Shown: positions 62,424-64,000 of the stretch, one piece after another
How the letters are laid out: each line of letters begins with the position of its first letter
Position numbering within the stretch: position 1 is the first letter of the stretch
NCBI RefSeq assembly: GCF_052857255.1
Contig: NW_027526502.1
Span: forward strand, 850,501 to 914,500
Length of the DNA: 64,000 nt
Direction of reading: 5' to 3'
Source of the DNA: Amblyomma americanum
Lineage: Eukaryota; Arthropoda; Arachnida; Ixodida; Ixodidae
Notes under the pieces: generated by a model
What the model was told of the DNA's origin: nothing
Databases searched by the model: none
The model's input: only the letters and a program-made list of their open reading frames with translations
Program-made: the position numbers and the translations under genes

Positions 62424-64000
62424 CCAATATTGCCGGCCGCCTTTTCGTATCCATGGCAGGAATTGGTACATGATGTGTACAAATACATGCTCTATCACAT
62501 ATAATAGCAACAAGAAAAGAAAGCAAGTATGCCCATTTGCTCAGATCGAACCAGCAACACTGTTGTTTTATTATTATTATCCAATATTGCCGGCCGCCTT
62601 TTCGTATCCAAGGCAGGAATTGGTACATGATGTGTACAAATACATGCTCTATCACATATAATAGCAACAAGAAAAGAAAGCAAGTATGCCCATTTGCTCA
62701 GATCGAACCAGCAACACTGTTGTTTTATTATTATTATCCAATGTTGCCGGCCGCCTTTTCGTATCCACAAGGCAGGAATTGGTACATGATGTGTACAAAT
62801 ACATGCTCTATCACATATAATAGCAACAAGAAAAGAAAGCAAGTATGCCCATTTGCTCAGATCGAACCAGCAACACTGTTTTTTTATTATTATTATCCAG
62901 TATTGCCGGCCACCTTTTCGCATCCACAAGGCAGGAATTGGTACATGATGTGTACAAATACATGCTCCATCACATATAATAGCAACAAGAAAAGAAAGCA
63001 AGTATGCCCATTTGCTCAGATCGAACCAGCAACACTGTTTTTTTATTATTATTATCCAATATTGCCGGCCACCTTTTCGTATCCACAAGGCAGGAATTGG
63101 TACATGATGTGTACAAATACATGCTCTATCACATATAATAGCAACAAGAAAAGAAAGCAAGTATGCCCATTTGCTCAGATCGAACAAGCAACACTGTTGT
63201 TTTATTATTATTATCCAATATTGCCGGCCGCCTTTTCGTATACACAAGGCAGGAATTGGTACATGATGTGTACAAATACATGCTCTATCACATATAATAG
63301 CAACAAGAAAAGAAAGCAAGTATGCCCATTTGCTCAGATCGAACCAGCAACACTGTTGTTTTATTATTATTATCCAGTATTGCCGGCCGCCTTTTCGTAT
63401 CCAAGGCAGGAATTGGTACATGATGTGTACAAATACATGCTCTAACACATATAATAGCAACAAGAAAAGAAAGCAAATGGGCACACTGTTAAGTTTTTTT
63501 TTTGCAGATCGAACCAGCAACACTGTTGTTTTATTATTATTATCCAATATTGCCGGCCGCCTTTTCGTATCCACAAGGCAGGAATTGGTACATGATGTGT
63601 AAAAATACATGCTCTATCACATATAATAGCAACAAGAAAAGAAAGCAAGTATGCCCATTTGCTCAGATCGAACCAGCAACACTTGTTTTATTATTATTAT
63701 CCAGTATTGACAGCCACCTTTTCGTATCCAAGGCAGGAATTGGTACATGATGTGTACAAAGACATGCTCTATCACATATAATAGCAACAAGAAAAGAAAG
63801 CAAATGGTCAGACTGTTAAGTTTTTTTGCAGATCGAACCAGCAACACTGTCGTTTTATTATTATTATCCAATATTTCCGGCCGCCTTTTCGTGTACACAA
63901 GGCAGGAATTGGTACATGATGTGTACAAATACATGCTCTATCACATATAATAGCAACAAGATAAGAAAGCAAATGGGCATACTGTTAAGTTTTTTTTTGC
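62424..64000. repeat. Satellite array, continuation beyond the LINE
   Basis: The same satellite resumes in mid-monomer at 'ccaatattgccgg' and runs to the window end. It starts with a 157-bp 'ccatgg' unit, followed by a 'ccaagg' unit and several 159-bp 'ccacaagg' units, two of which have private changes (an extended T run at about 62879 and 63039, and 'ggccacc' in place of 'ggccgcc'). It then enters B-type units with 'aaatggtcagactg' at about 63803. That last marker also occurs at 967, 9661 and 19954, so this stretch corresponds to the end module of the higher-order repeats (compare 18.5-20.0 kb). No gene was seen. Confidence 0.95.

Noticed and set aside
1..64000. Assembly artefact explaining HOR copies
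   Set aside because: Copies differ by private substitutions and monomer gains or losses, which argues against simple duplication in assembly, but it cannot be excluded without long reads.

Overview
Organism and overall character. This is eukaryotic, non-genic DNA: about 58.7 kb of a nucleosome-length tandem satellite with one non-LTR retrotransposon (LINE) inserted in it. There are no host genes, tRNAs, rRNAs or prokaryotic-style operons. The LINE has an FP25K-like coiled-coil ORF1, an APE-type endonuclease and a CR1/Jockey-group reverse transcriptase, which points to an arthropod. The style of the reverse transcriptase resembles LINEs that are abundant in ticks, but a tick host is my inference and was not tested by any search. 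The array is probably centromeric, pericentromeric or other heterochromatin.

Layout. 1-57145: satellite array. 57146-62423: LINE of about 5.3 kb on the minus strand. 62424-64000: the satellite resumes. Monomers fall into two families. Type A is 157 or 159 bp: 157 bp when the segment after 'tatcca' reads tgg or agg, 159 bp when it reads caagg. Type B is about 168-172 bp. It differs from A by an inverted 10-bp core between 5-bp inverted repeats plus an inserted T-tract ending in GCAG. Monomers are arranged in multi-kilobase higher-order repeats (HORs). A landmark monomer containing 'ggcaagaaat' recurs at 1231, 9925, 20218, 27013 and 37697, giving HOR periods of 8694, 10293, 6795 and 10684 bp. 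The changing period, a 2608-bp local duplication near 48.2-53.5 kb, and junctions where upstream context from one HOR position meets downstream context from another are all signs of unequal crossing-over.

The LINE, read 5' to 3' on the minus strand. It begins with 2.3 copies of a 217-bp tandem 5' monomer (62423 to 61926), the outermost one truncated, as in mouse L1 promoters. A short leader follows, then ORF1 (61807-61061, 248 aa), a 615-bp interval holding an unrecognised 191-codon open frame whose stop overlaps an ORF2 Met codon as ATGA, and ORF2 (60445-57593). ORF2 has endonuclease and reverse transcriptase in one frame, broken by a single TGA at 59887-59885. The 3' UTR has an AATAAA signal and a short TATTG-repeat tail. 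The element has no target-site duplication and appears to have lost about 5-8 bp of satellite at the insertion point. The two full 5' monomers look identical and the insertion is in only one HOR copy, so it probably arrived after the array was homogenised.

How the parts relate. The long open frames on both strands of the satellite follow from 159 being 53 x 3 and from stop-free monomers, and I do not treat them as genes. The most notable observations are the micro-inversion separating the two monomer families, the HOR architecture with its crossover landmark, and the tandem 5' promoter-like monomers of the LINE.
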